DNA of 64,000 bases from Tieghemiomyces parasiticus (taxonomy: Eukaryota > Kickxellomycota > Dimargaritomycetes > Dimargaritales > Dimargaritaceae). The translations under genes were made by a program, and so were the position numbers. The notes beneath the pieces were generated by a model. The model was not told where the DNA came from. It did no database searches and worked only from the letters and a program-made list of their open reading frames with translations. Positions 10,338-20,992 of this stretch are shown one piece after another; the first letter of the stretch is position 1, and every line of letters begins with the position of its first letter. The DNA lies in assembly GCA_027575765.1 (NCBI GenBank), contig JANBPT010000015.1, positions 1-64,000 of the forward strand, read 5' to 3'.

Positions 10338-12951
10338 GGGCATTGACACCGGCGGCCTTCGGGGAGATTAGGGGCAGCTCGGGTAGAAGCGCATTGTTCC
10401 CGACTAAAGTAGTGCGACTGAGTGCACCACGGCCTACAGCTACCGTGCATGGGTGTCTGCAGAGGGATGCCTCCTGAGCGGAAAACGTGGATGTGAACTA
10501 CCCGAGTGTGTTGGAAATGGATCTCAATAATTCATTTACGCAAAGGGACACCGCGATTCACACTTACATGGGGTAGGGTCTTTGATGCTACTAGTTAGGT
10601 GGACAAGGTAGAGCCGTGAGGATGGGCGGATGGGACCCTGGTAATCGGCGGAAAATGATCCGGCAAACTCTGCTATCGGTAACCGAGAAGCACTGGGGTA
10701 AAACTCTTGGGGGTGGGTCCGGTTGTGTAAATGTATGAGGTTTAGACTACCGAGATAGACGGTAGGAGGAGACGTATTAGGGCAAACTGATCGACGAATG
10801 CTCCCAGGGGGTCAAGTTGGCCGCTGAGGTCAGTTAGTGTGTGTGCACAGCCGATTGTGGCGGGGAACGTGGCCGCGGTGATAATGGCACTAAGAGGGGG
10901 GGAATAGCGACCGGGAGCCGGGTGACAATCTAGAGTTGAGAATATAATCAAGCTGGGCAGCGAGGGTAAGATGATAAAAGAAACGATGGAAGGGGAGGCA
11001 TAAATCAGGACGACATTTATAAGGTAACTGAGCCTAGCTCAAGCCGCCCAGCCCTCCTGTACCATGCTATTGACGGCGGGTATTAAAAGGGAGATATGGA
11101 GCCATCCACTCTCGCTCACCTGGCCTGCGTGGGAGCCAAAGTGGTAGCGTCATATCCGACGTGGCCAGGGCCGGCAGCCTCAATCGATGTTCACATACCC
11201 CCATCTCTGACTGAATCGGCCAAGCTGGCTTCTACCCACAGGAGGCAGGGGCCCAAGAAAGCGATCCCAATTAGGCGGGAATAGCTGCCGCCATTCCTGG
11301 TAATCTCGGCTGCTTTCGCCTTGACCTCCCCGCCTCCACCTTATCTAGGTTATGCGTTACACACAAAGAAACCCCTCCCTTCTTTTTGGTCCCCAACCGA
11401 GTGATTTAAAGGGTAGAGACACGGGCTGGAATTAAAGTGTCGATTATCAGCTGACCAGACGATGTGACCATCTGTCATCACCGAATCCAATTCCATTTTT
11501 TTCTTTTAAAAACATGCTAATATTCACAGCAAATCCTGAGGCCGTGCGCTGCCTACTCTTTCTTACCTCCAATTATACTTATCCGGCCTCCCACACCTCT
11601 CCGATACCGTGGATACCGGTCGTCAACTCATGGGTAAGGGCTGGAAGATGCCGATATACTGGAGAAAAGGGGTTACATAGCTGTCCCAATAGCCCCGAAG
11701 GTCCACCCTAGGGATCAGACCGCCAATGCCAGGCCAGTCCATTGCCTTCTACATCTGGGGATGGCCAACCTAAATGATCTTTCTATAGACGTATAGCCGC
11801 ACAACGCCGGCGCGCACCAGAACTATGCACGACGGATCACCCACCGTGAGCGCCACTATTCCGCCCGGACTGGTAACTGGGTTTACCCCATAAAATTTAA
11901 CTATACAGTTGAATAATACTCCCAACCCGACCAAATGCAGGTCTGGGTCGCTGGTTATTGGAAACGCTGAACCGGATACACCAACCTAGCCAATCGTACC
12001 CATTAAAGCGGGCGGTTTCCGTTTTCCCGTTACACAGCCGCCACTGGATCATGTAGGCCTGTTTGTCGCCTACAAGGCGCTCAGTAACAATGAGCAGCCA
12101 TGATTGGCGGCCGCTAAAGTGATCCCAGTTACGAAGAACAGTATAATTATCTGTTCAAGGTAGTCGATGGTGCACGTTTGCGGGGTCGATTCTCAACTGT
12201 TAAACTTGTTAACTTGGAGGGGACACATTCTGGAGGGTGATATTGGGAAACCATTTCAAGCCTGGATAGCACTGATCAACTGGCCTAGGCAATCTACTGA
12301 CCAACTCTGATTTTATACGGTCGAGGGTGTTGTGGTAGGTATAAATGTAATCCAAAGATAGGAGTAATAAAAATGTGTTGGTAGGTTTTTATAGCCTGCA
12401 AGACAACTTAGTGAAGAAAACTCGTTACATACTAGAGGGGGACCAGTATACTAGGCGTAACAATAAGGCGAAAAAGAAACCGAAAAAAAGTAAGAAAAAA
12501 GGGAAAAGAATAATGTCGCACAGCAAAGAGGGAGTGCAGGCGTGAGGTAAGCGGCAGGGGTGGGAGAGCCTCAACGAAAAAGGAGAAAATATAGGGTAAG
12601 AAGGGCAGTCTGCAAGGCCGACCGGCCCTATATTGGGAATTGTCGCTAGAGCGATAAAGGTGGAGTGCCCAAAGGGGGGCACCGTTCCATTATTTCATTA
12701 TTCCTAGTCCAACGGCTACCTAGTCGTTTCTCCATTTTATGCCACCACGACCTGTCGTCCTAGTTTTCCTAATCTAGGCTAAGTAGTTGCTACGAATGAT
12801 GCTAGTTATCATACAAGCATAAAAGACCTACTGATCTCTATTCAATACAATAGTCATCACTTAAACTATCAACCTCAATCTAAATTTGAGCTTAGAGTCT
12901 AGTTTCCTTTATTAGTAAGTTTGGAACTAGCACATGGACGTCGCTAGAAAA

Positions 12952-13167
12952 GGATAAGGAATATAGGTAGAGAAAGGTGGATAACGAATATGGAATAAAG
13001 CGTGGAAACTAGACAGTGTAATCTACTAAAAACGGGTCGAGATAAAGATAGAGCAGGTAGGCCACTATTGGTCGGAATCAAGCTATGCCATCGGGTGCAT
13101 TGAGGCGCGAAATCGACGTATAATAACGATCAGCTGGAAATAGAATGGGGAGGAATTTCTGCCTACC
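12952..13167. repeat. diverged dispersed repeat, copy 2
   Basis: This copy aligns with 6385-6640 in the same orientation over its whole length. It starts at ggataagga and ends at atttctgcctacc, with tcggaatcaagctat as the longest shared block. Relative to copy 1 it lacks roughly 25-30 bases after the first block. In the reading frame that stays open on the minus strand of copy 1, this copy has a stop near the tcggaatcaagctat block. Confidence 0.6.
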
Positions 13168-13337
13168 ATAGAGGGTGATCATGACCCAGAGAGCTGAAAT
13201 AAGGGTGTCTGCTGACAGGTGTATAAGTATTATACGCCCACTCAAAGTATTGACAGGGCGGCCAGGAGTTTAGGGATCATTATGGATGACCAAATAGCGA
13301 TTAAGGATCAAAAATACTCGTAGCCAACCGGGGTCAA

Positions 13338-14423
13338 TTAGCCTTTAAGGCTCAAAGCGTTGACCGAAATACCGGTGGCTGCCGCCATCCAAGCTACGGC
13401 GGGGGCCAAACGGTATTGGAGGTAAACGCCTTGGGCATTCTTATCATCCTCATTTCTCATTATGGCCAAAGGCAAGGAGAGAAGGGCATGTGAACCGTTG
13501 CTGGCTTCCGTGAAGATACCGCCGTTGGTGTCGAAAGCCTTTCTACTGCCGCCAGTATCCTTCTCCGCGACCACTACGGCATTGGAATCGAGTGGGGTAC
13601 CGGCTTTGATCAGGTCCGTGTAGGTAGCGGCCGGGGCGGTCACCGCTTGGACCGCATTGAAAATCAGCATACCCTCGTAGGTGCCGGGTTGCGGGTAGGC
13701 CAGTCCAATGATCGAGGTTTGCGGAGCAAGGGTGCGGGTATCAATCTTGACCGGACCTACGATGCTGTTGTAGGTCAGAGGGGTGGAGAGTTTGACTAGT
13801 GCCAAGTTGTTCTAAAAAAAACCAGGAGTAGGTCGATCAGGCGAGAGGTACCAATGAGTTGAGGTGAAGTAAAGGTTAGGTACAATTTTGAGAAGGTGGT
13901 AATTTTAGAGTTCAATTGAGGAACTCTCCCCCCCAAGTCAACCCGCACGGGCCCTATTAATCTTCGCTCATGATGATAGGGAGGCCGAGGCCTAAAAGAC
14001 GCCCCCTTAAATTAGACCAGGCAAGGGTGTACTTACCACGCGGCTACTATAATTGAAATCTGGGTGCAGGACGATGCGCGACACTGGTAGCTGCTCGACG
14101 GTATTGTCGTGAGCAGTGCCCAGGGTAATGGTCAATTTGTTGGCGGGCGTGATGGTGTAGCCCGAGGGGACTATGGGCACCGCGGAAGTCACGCAGAACC
14201 CCTGGACCAAGAGCCAGCTCTTGCCAATGATGATGGCTGAGCAGATGATGTTACCCGAGTGCAGAATATTCCCCATGTAGCGGTATTCCTCTCGAGAGGC
14301 GACACTACTGCAGAGGAACTGACTGTCGAGAACTGGGGCGGGCTTGGACAGCGTTGGGGGGGCCAAGAGCGCGGCCAAGAGCCCACAGAGGAGCACACCT
14401 GCGAAAAAGCGGGGAAGTGACAT
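13338..14423 (-). CDS. secreted chymotrypsin-fold protease homologue lacking the catalytic triad
   Basis: Exon 1 is 14423-14037 and exon 2 is 13811-13338. The 225-nt intron (GTAAGT donor, poly-T then TAG acceptor) lies in phase 0, giving 286 residues. Residues 1-26 form a signal peptide. The S1 (chymotrypsin) fold is visible as NIICSAIIIGKSWLLVQGFC (58-77), where the family has C-G-G-x-L-I...W-V-L-T-A-A-H-C; then VSRIVLHPDFNYSS, then NNLALVKLSTPL (family: N-D-I-A-L-x-K-L). All three catalytic positions are changed: the His site is Phe76, the Asp site is Asn131, and the Ser site in the G-D-S-G-G box reads DTNGG with Asn225. Cys61 and Cys77 of the conserved His-loop disulfide are kept. It should therefore be a secreted pseudoprotease. 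Such homologues elsewhere act as binding proteins or regulators, but the role here is unknown. A TATATAA lies 145 nt upstream (14567-14573). Confidence 0.8.
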
Positions 14424-16327
14424 TAGGAAGGATGAGTATGGCTGTACCCAATTCAACGTAATGTTGACAGGGGAGGGAGCGTGCTGGAAGTGAGGCTGAA
14501 GTGGCAAAAGTGATGACAATGTAATGTGACTATGAGGTAGACCAAAGTCGGTCACAATGCACCATCTTATATAAAATCCCAAAATGGTAGACGGGTACGT
14601 AGGGAATGAAGAGGATTAGGTCCCAAAGTCTTGCCCGTAAAGCGCGATTAGGTACAACGGGTTATTATTGAGTTACCTGCCCTGCGTCTTCATTCCCAAT
14701 AAAACATAGGACATGTGCAGCTCAAACCGTAGGGTCGATCTCCATCTGCAGATGATAAACTTCATCAGCTTGACCCGAGGATATTACTTCCCTAGTGAGA
14801 TTGGCACAAGGCCCTGTCGGCCAATTACCGTATGCCCAATTAGTCAATCATCGTGATGGCCGATGACCGTAAGCGATAATAAACGAGTATGTTATTGGCA
14901 TTTAAAAGTTGGCGTGTAATTTCCCTTTAAGGCATTGGTAGAGTGAGTCAAGGGGAGGGGTGAGAGGGAAGAAGGCAGGCAGGAAACATGAGACAATTGG
15001 CCCTTTACGTAACTAATCCTCTCAGTGACGATTGAAGGTTGTAGGAGCAGAAGCATCCACATCTGAAAAGGAAAATTGGTGCGGTCACCAGTCACTAAAA
15101 CCAGGGGAGTGCCTTCTCGACATGACAAAACACTGCATCTCGTATATTTATTGGACACCTCCGACGAGCAATCCGCAGCTACAAAGGATTATCATCTTTT
15201 TGCATTAATTGTACTACCGACCAGGGCACCATTGAGTATATGGGATATGGTTGCCATAGATTATATTAATAATAATAAAAAGGGGGTGTGGAATCAAGTG
15301 AATGCCAGTGAGCCTAGAGATGGAAACAAAAAGATTCAACTTGGCTTGAAAATCAACTCACCTATTCGGCGAAATGAGTTACGCGAGGGATTTACGGGCC
15401 ACTGTGACTTATTTATTCTTCAAGTGCCGTAAATTACAGTGGCACCCTTCCCTCTGCTCAGGGAATTCTTCGTAATGGTTGGCTCGTCGATCAATCGGGG
15501 GATCGGTGAAATCAAGGACTCGTAAATCCGGGCTTGGTTCGCTAATGTCCGCAACCATGGGTAATCGACATCGCTCCAGAACCGGTACTGCGGTGGAGGA
15601 AGAGGTTGTAAAGGAAATGGTATTGGTTATATACCCCAGTTAGCTAATCGTAATAGGCCAGGCTAAGGGTAATCGCAACTACCCTTTCCCCCCTCTCTCT
15701 CTCTCGCATATTCCGCTGTTGATGTCATCCGGTGAGGATACCAACGCTTGTCGGTTTTATTTTTTGGTGGCCAAGTAAAGCACAGTACGTCTTTCAGCCA
15801 ATAAAAATACCAAAAAAAACGAAAGCTGGAGGCTACAACAATATTCCGTTTTTCTAAATGGCGTGCACTTTTAGAACGCTGACGACCATAAGGCCTGAAC
15901 TATTTGGCGAACCCTACCCAACTATGCCAAAGTCCCTTCAAGGCACTTTTCCACATTTGATTTACCCGCTGGCGGTGTTCACTATCGAGGAGCTTTTGAG
16001 GGTGTGAACCGGTAGGTTAGCGTAGCAACCCCGCTCCCGGTTCCCAATAGGGAAATACTGCACAGGTAGCGGGGGAAACTTGGTGGGTCGAGGCCGATGG
16101 CGTTCCGGTTAGTCGGCACCCGTACTCTGGCATCACCTGAATACATCGGTAAAGTTCACTAACTTTGTCCGGTAGACTGCCAAATTTGGAGCGTTTTATT
16201 GAACGGGTACCAGTCCAAGCGCAAAGTTGACTAGTCGCCTGTAGATAATGTGCAAGGAGTGGTAGTGGGGCCCAGGTAGTCAGCCGGGGCATATGATTAT
16301 TCTTTGTTCAGCAATCCTAGGAATCTA
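14424..16327. other. no gene recognised
   Basis: Beyond the promoter of the pseudoprotease gene I find no supported gene. The longest frame (15076-15432, plus strand, 118 codons) has no signal peptide, no domain and no promoter-like element in place. The region runs up to the presumed left end of the mariner element. Confidence 0.4.
14567..14573 (-). promoter_or_regulatory. TATA box of the pseudoprotease gene
   Basis: On the minus strand this reads TTTTATATAAG, 145 nt upstream of the ATG at 14423. This is close to the spacing seen upstream of the other secreted-protein genes in the window (88-140 nt). Confidence 0.6.
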
Positions 16328-17625
16328 TAGATGCTACCAAATGTCGTAAGGATTTTAAGTGGGAGGTCTCAGATCGCAGTGTTTCAGATGAAACCTAAGA
16401 GAGTCAATGATGCTGAGTCGATTGGTATAAACCACTCTAGGATTGAACCATTTTTGACTTCACAGCTTGCTTATTTAACCATCCATCATGTCTACTTTTC
16501 AAACCCCCCTCCCCCACTCCGCCCAAGTTAACCAGGTGTGATGTATGGGTCCTTATTTATCATTGCTATCTGGAGGGCCGCAAGGCAGATGATTTTTTTA
16601 ATGTTTTGACTTACAAGCTGGGCCCGGCTGCGCCTAGCCACTCCACTACCTACTGGTGGCTGGCTAGCTTTCGCACAGGTCACTACTCTTTTGCAGATGA
16701 CCCTTATTCTGGCCGCCTATCAGATTATATTAGTGGATGTTATGGGGACGTGATCCTGAGGCGGCTGGGGGAAGACCCTTAACTGACTGCTGAGCAGCTG
16801 GCCCGGGCCTGCCACACTTCCCCTAGTACCATTCCCAATGTCCTACGCAGGGACCTGGGATTGTACAGATATTTCAATCACTGGGACCTCCACAACCTCA
16901 CCAATGACCAGTGCCACTAGCGGGTATGTTTAACCACCAAGTTCCTGGAAGAGTTTGACAGGGGCTAGTGACTATACTGCTGGACTCCATCGTCACAGGT
17001 GACCAGACTTGGGTGTACCTTTATGATTCACCAGCTGGCTCTAGTCGTCAAAGGTGGTGCCCTAAAAGTGGCCCAATCCCAACTGAGACCCACTGAGGCC
17101 ATACCACATCCAAGGTGATGCTGACCATTTATTTTACCAGGTGTGGCCTATTGCACCTGAGTGTCAAGCCCCCTGGTGTCAAGGTCTCCACCGAACTCTA
17201 TGTAGAGTACGGGTTGGAGCCCATGGTCCAGGCCTGAGCGAGGCACGTCAAAGTTTGGACCGTCACCCTCTACAACTCTACCGCGAGAATGCACCACCAC
17301 ATTGCACAGCAGCCACCCAGGCCTACATTTCCACCTTTAAACTCAAACTTCTTATGGCCCCTCCCTATAGTCCTGCTGACCTGCCCCCCTGCGACTTCTG
17401 GCTGTTCAGGGATATCAAAAGCGGCTGAGGGGTAAGAAGTTCACTGCACTGGAGGAAAGTTGTGGACGCCCGGCAATCGGAGTTAGCCAGGCTCTAGCCA
17501 AATGACTTGAGAGCCTGCTATGGCAGCTGGATAGAACGAGGTCACCAAGGAGTACAGGGCAATGGCAGTTATAATGAATAAACATCATTTAGACTTGAGA
17601 GAACCAAAACTTTTGGCAGTACCTA
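16328..17625 (+). mobile_element. degenerate mariner-family (DD34D-like) DNA transposon
   Basis: An inactive transposase reading frame sits between diverged inverted ends. The right end, read inward on the minus strand, is taggtactgccaaaagttt, a mariner-type terminus. The left end at 16328 (tagatgctaccaaatgtcgt) matches it at about two thirds of positions over 33 bases. Both ends begin with TA, the mariner target dinucleotide. The total length of 1,298 bp is normal for mariner. The right end is strong, and the left end is inferred from weak similarity plus length. Confidence 0.75.
16561..17428 (+). pseudogene. mariner transposase pseudogene
   Basis: Translated with frameshifts, this gives the mariner transposase order. 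First comes an N-terminal helix-turn-helix region (YLEGRKADDFFNVLTYK, then SFRTGHYSFADDPYSGRLSD, matching the family D-x-P-R-S-G-R-P element) and a second HTH-like stretch (LTAEQLARACHTSPSTIPNV). The first catalytic Asp is in VTGDQTWVYLYD, and KVMLTIYFTRCGLLHL follows. The second catalytic block reads LYRENAPPHC, with Glu where the family has Asp. The third is YSPADLPPCDFWLF with its Asp kept. Spacing between the last two acidic residues is 35, one more than DD34D because of an extra residue in the SPADLPP segment. In-frame TAA, TAG, TAG and TGA stops occur near 16780, 16918 and 16967-16972, with at least one frame change around 17230. It cannot encode an active enzyme. Confidence 0.85.
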
Positions 17626-18385
17626 TAATAATCTAAAGCTGCCTGATTGTGAGGGGCGAGCCAAGGTTGTCTAGTGGCCAACGGCGAATAAGAACCACCC
17701 TGTGAATAATGGGCGCCAAGGAAGCGAGGCAGATGATCAAGGGTGTCACGCTGGTTCCCTCCCGCCCGGTCTCGACATGCCTTATTGCGGGGGATATAAT
17801 CACGACCCAGTGTCGATGGGGTGCAACGCCTTAACAGGGCCTAATTTGGAGTGCCTAGTTATTGTTCGTCACTGTTAGGAAGTTCAATGGTAGTCACTCA
17901 GGTCCCGGCGGCCGGCTCGGCAAAGAAAAGAGGGAGCGGCACTCGGTGGATTTCCGAGCCTGTCCGTCCAAGCTGCTCAATAGAGTGCACCATTTTCGCC
18001 ACTGCGCCGACGTCGGGTAGTAAACTCATTACGGACAATGGTGTCCTTTCTCCCTCTCTGGTGATTGGGAGGCGTAAAGGTAGGATCAAAACCTGAAGTA
18101 CGTTCTTCGGAACCCAAGCGGACCAGGGGTAGGAAGGGAGAGGTCGTGTCCTTTAGCGGAATACCCGGTCCCAGACCTAGTCTGTGCCACCGACATGACC
18201 GACTGGTACCCGCAGCCAGTGTAACAGAACGGCCTCGGCCCCCACCCGAACCCTTCCTCCCTTCTCGGCTCCGCTATACCGTTTGGTAGTTTTACGGAGT
18301 TAGATGGGAGGAAACTGGCCTGATCTCATCTAAAAGGGTGGATTATTACCCTATCTTATCCACAGATAACCAGAACGAGGGTTTG

Positions 18386-18408
18386 AATATATATACATAT
18401 ATATATAA
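18386..18408. repeat. AT dinucleotide microsatellite
   Basis: An imperfect (AT)n run of about 23 bases interrupted by one C. It is a simple repeat in non-coding DNA. Confidence 0.85.
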
Positions 18409-19005
18409 CAATAAAAGTGAATGCAACGGCTAGCGCTCGTAAGTCAAATATAGGAGGAATAATCTGAGTTGTGCTGCATCAAAACTCGGAAATCAGCCAG
18501 CCAAAATTGGCGTATGGGCCGTTTCCGCTCATGGTGGTAAATGCCGCAGCGACAGAGACAAGGTACTATAAGAATGGCCAATCGATGGAAACGAGGAACA
18601 AAGGGTGAGGGAGGGTAAATATTCCTTTCCACGCACTTGGCTACACAGAGGTGGCGAGCGGCACCTCTACAGGGTACCGTACTGCTATACTGACCCGTAT
18701 TACGGAACCTTCGACCTGGACCGTTCGAGAATGAGGGCCCTGTTCTGCAGAAGGGCTACATGTAGTAACGCAGCGAGTCAGTCACCCCAGCCCACAGTCC
18801 TACGCCCTGCCGCGGCTTTCACTCCAAGTCGGTGACCTGCTTGCTCTGGGCCCCATCGGAAAGACTGGAGAGGGAGCGATAGGAGGTTCATTGCAGCGGA
18901 CGTACCGCCCGTGTCCGTTGATGCCCTCCCCCTTCCCTCCTCTCTATCCCCCTTATCCCCGGCATTGCGCAGCTTTCGCTCCGCGGGCGCCCTCCAACCT
19001 TTCTC

Positions 19006-19012
19006 TATAAAA
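19006..19012 (+). promoter_or_regulatory. TATA box of the 207-residue secreted protein gene
   Basis: TATAAAA, 138 nt upstream of the ATG at 19144 and preceded by a C/T-rich stretch. It is a consensus TATA box in the right orientation. Confidence 0.7.
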
Positions 19013-19143
19013 GCCCCCGTCCGCCCCAGCTATGTTTGTTTTTCCAAGCCCACGCATCCTCATCTCTGACGCTCGTCACACGCCTTTACCCACTCAGCCT
19101 TGAACTCCCACTTTTTGGTTTTGACTTTGTCCGCCCTGTCACC

Positions 19144-19767
19144 ATGAAGCAGACGATTGCCACCGTTCTCCTGGCCACCCTCGCCGCCCAGACTCAGCTG
19201 GCCGCCGCCATTCCTATGCAATATCAGCAGCCTAGTCGCGCGAACGCATTATACGGAACACTGCTCAACAGCCAGCCTGGGGCTTACGCTGAGTTCTGTT
19301 CTAAGCTCAGCTCGCCTAGCCTAAGGGAGAACTTCAAGGATTTTATTCAGCGGCATAGCCAGATCTACATCAAGGATCTCCAGTCGACCTCAGGGCCCGA
19401 GGAAGTGAAGAAGTGGCTTGTGGACGCCTTCACCGCGGCCTACTCTGCGAACAAAAACCAGTATATCCCCGTCCTCGGCGAAGACCGTACCTCAGCCTCA
19501 ACGCTTCTGTTTGATCAGGTAGGCCAGCACATCAATATCCTCGTGCCGCACCAGGAATCACCTCGCACACCAATCGTCAATCCTACTATTGACGTCGCCC
19601 GGGAAGCTGAGGAGGATGCCCGGCGCCACGGTAAACCGGCACCCGTACTGATTAACTCTCACGTCCGGGTTAATGACCCGGCAGGTAAGATCCTGCTGGA
19701 TATCATGCGGGACTGTTACCCTCGTCCCGTCAGCCATCAAGTGCAGCAGCTCTCTATGCTCCCTTAA
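19144..19767 (+). CDS. secreted protein of unknown function, 207 residues
   Basis: The start is the ATG in CACCATGAAG at 19144. The frame is open further upstream but lies beyond the TATA box. Residues 1 to about 22 form a clear signal peptide (MKQTIATVLLATLAAQTQLA, Ala-rich h-region, A-A-I-P cut region). The mature part is mixed polar, probably helical between residues 50 and 105 (FCSKLSSPSLRENFKDFIQR, then EEVKKWLVDAFTAAYSANK). A basic/acidic segment follows (AREAEEDARRHGK, 152-164). Only two cysteines (52 and 191) are present and could pair. No known domain is recognised. A donor-like GGTAAG lies in the codons for residues 181-182 with a TCAG about 50 nt later. That is shorter than every other intron here, so I read through it. 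No polyadenylation signal is certain. Confidence 0.72.
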   Translation: MKQTIATVLLATLAAQTQLAAAIPMQYQQPSRANALYGTLLNSQPGAYAEFCSKLSSPSLRENFKDFIQRHSQIYIKDLQSTSGPEEVKKWLVDAFTAAYSANKNQYIPVLGEDRTSASTLLFDQVGQHINILVPHQESPRTPIVNPTIDVAREAEEDARRHGKPAPVLINSHVRVNDPAGKILLDIMRDCYPRPVSHQVQQLSMLP

Positions 19768-20722
19768 ATCGCCATGTGCTACCAGCTTGTCCGCTATGGC
19801 TTGGTACGACGGGCTTGAATCTAGAGCCTCACTGTGGCGTTCCCAGGAGTGCCGGCCTTTTATTTCTTTTTGGCTTGTCTACTGTGATGATGTAACCATG
19901 TAAAGTGGAAGTTGTTTGTCCTACTGCTCTATATAAAACAAGTGCCGATTAAGTTTTAACCAACGATCTTTGAATGGAATATCCGCCAGACTAGCTTCCG
20001 TGGTGAGGTATGTTTAACTATGCGACAAAGCTGGCCGTCTAATCGACAAATTAGAAATTGGCGAATGCTGACCTGCAGGTCGGTATCCGCAGGTCCAATT
20101 TATTGGTGGTCATCCTTTTCAAAGTATTGTGCTAGCCAGTTGCTCGCCAGAATTGGGATAGCTTACGCTGCCCGTTAACATGGCACCCCCCGGGTAGCCC
20201 ACTAGTACTTGTAACACCATTGGAGGAGGGCGTGATTACACCAGAGACACGGAGTCGGAAGCGGTGATCGGTAATTTTACAGTGGTCTAAACAACTGACG
20301 GGAGATGCGTAGTCTCAAGTTCCTGCATAGGGCCGTGCGCAAGGTACGGACTAAAGTGTGACTGACCAGGGTTAGGGACACATTAGTCAGTCGGGCTCCC
20401 TCCTATTGTCACAGAGGAGCCCACTAGGAAGGCCCCCGCCCCTCCTTCCTGTCCAAAGCCGCAGCTGACCTTTGCGAACGGTCCTCCTGATGGAACCGCA
20501 GGACTTTCACGATGAGTTGGTTGTACCTTCGTAATTAAAAAAAAAAGCGGCAACCTTCCAACTTCAGACGCGAACTCGGTTGGATGCCAGATCCCTCCCT
20601 TCATGGAGAACGACCCGTAACTAAGCTCCTCATCTACACTAAACGGCCTTCTCACTATCAGACAACCAGGCTTATTTAAAGAGGTTTAAATCGTTCACCA
20701 TTATCGATTCCTCAAGTGTGCA

Positions 20723-20992
20723 ATGAAAATTATCATGTATTCCATCGGCCTACTCGCCTTGCGTCCCTCCCTTGGGCTTCTTTCTAGCCGCCCCTTCCCC
20801 TCAGGCTGCACCCCTCCGTCTCACTATCATGTAGCGGCGAGTATTCTGACCACGAGGGGAAGCGTTGCCGTAGTATTTATAAATGTGATTGGATGTTATT
20901 GTTGTGGTATGCGTAAACGTAATCCACGAAATATAAGTAATAAAGGGCGGTTGATTAATATTAGTACCGGCTTGGCACCTGATACAAGGTAG
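20723..20992 (+). CDS. possible small secreted protein or relic, low confidence
   Basis: An 89-codon frame whose first residues (MKIIMYSIGLLALRPSLGLL) could be a weak signal peptide. TTATTTAAAG lies about 50 nt upstream. The first codons match those of the cysteine-peptide gene at 47939 (MKFIMSAIAVA) in about two thirds of bases. Downstream, the protein has a few cysteines but not the C-x9-C-x4-C framework, and it ends in a basic stretch with no obvious fold. It may be a chance frame or a decayed family member. Confidence 0.2.
   Translation: MKIIMYSIGLLALRPSLGLLSSRPFPSGCTPPSHYHVAASILTTRGSVAVVFINVIGCYCCGMRKRNPRNISNKGRLINISTGLAPDTR

Larger units (their letters stand above)
10113..13337. other. 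no gene recognised; upstream of the aminotransferase, then AT-rich DNA
   Basis: The first 230 nt are the 5' leader and promoter of the aminotransferase. From about 10.4 to 12.9 kb I see only short frames on both strands, with no domain or signal peptide. The second copy of the dispersed repeat occupies 12952-13167. Confidence 0.45.
17626..19143. other. no gene recognised; AT microsatellite and promoter of the next gene
   Basis: Short frames only. An AT dinucleotide tract lies at about 18386-18408. From about 18.9 kb the plus strand becomes pyrimidine-rich, leading into the TATA box at 19006 and the secreted-protein gene at 19144. Confidence 0.45.

Noticed and set aside
15076..15432. 118-codon plus-strand frame
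   Set aside because: No signal peptide, domain or promoter. The lower-GC composition and Asn/Lys runs look random.
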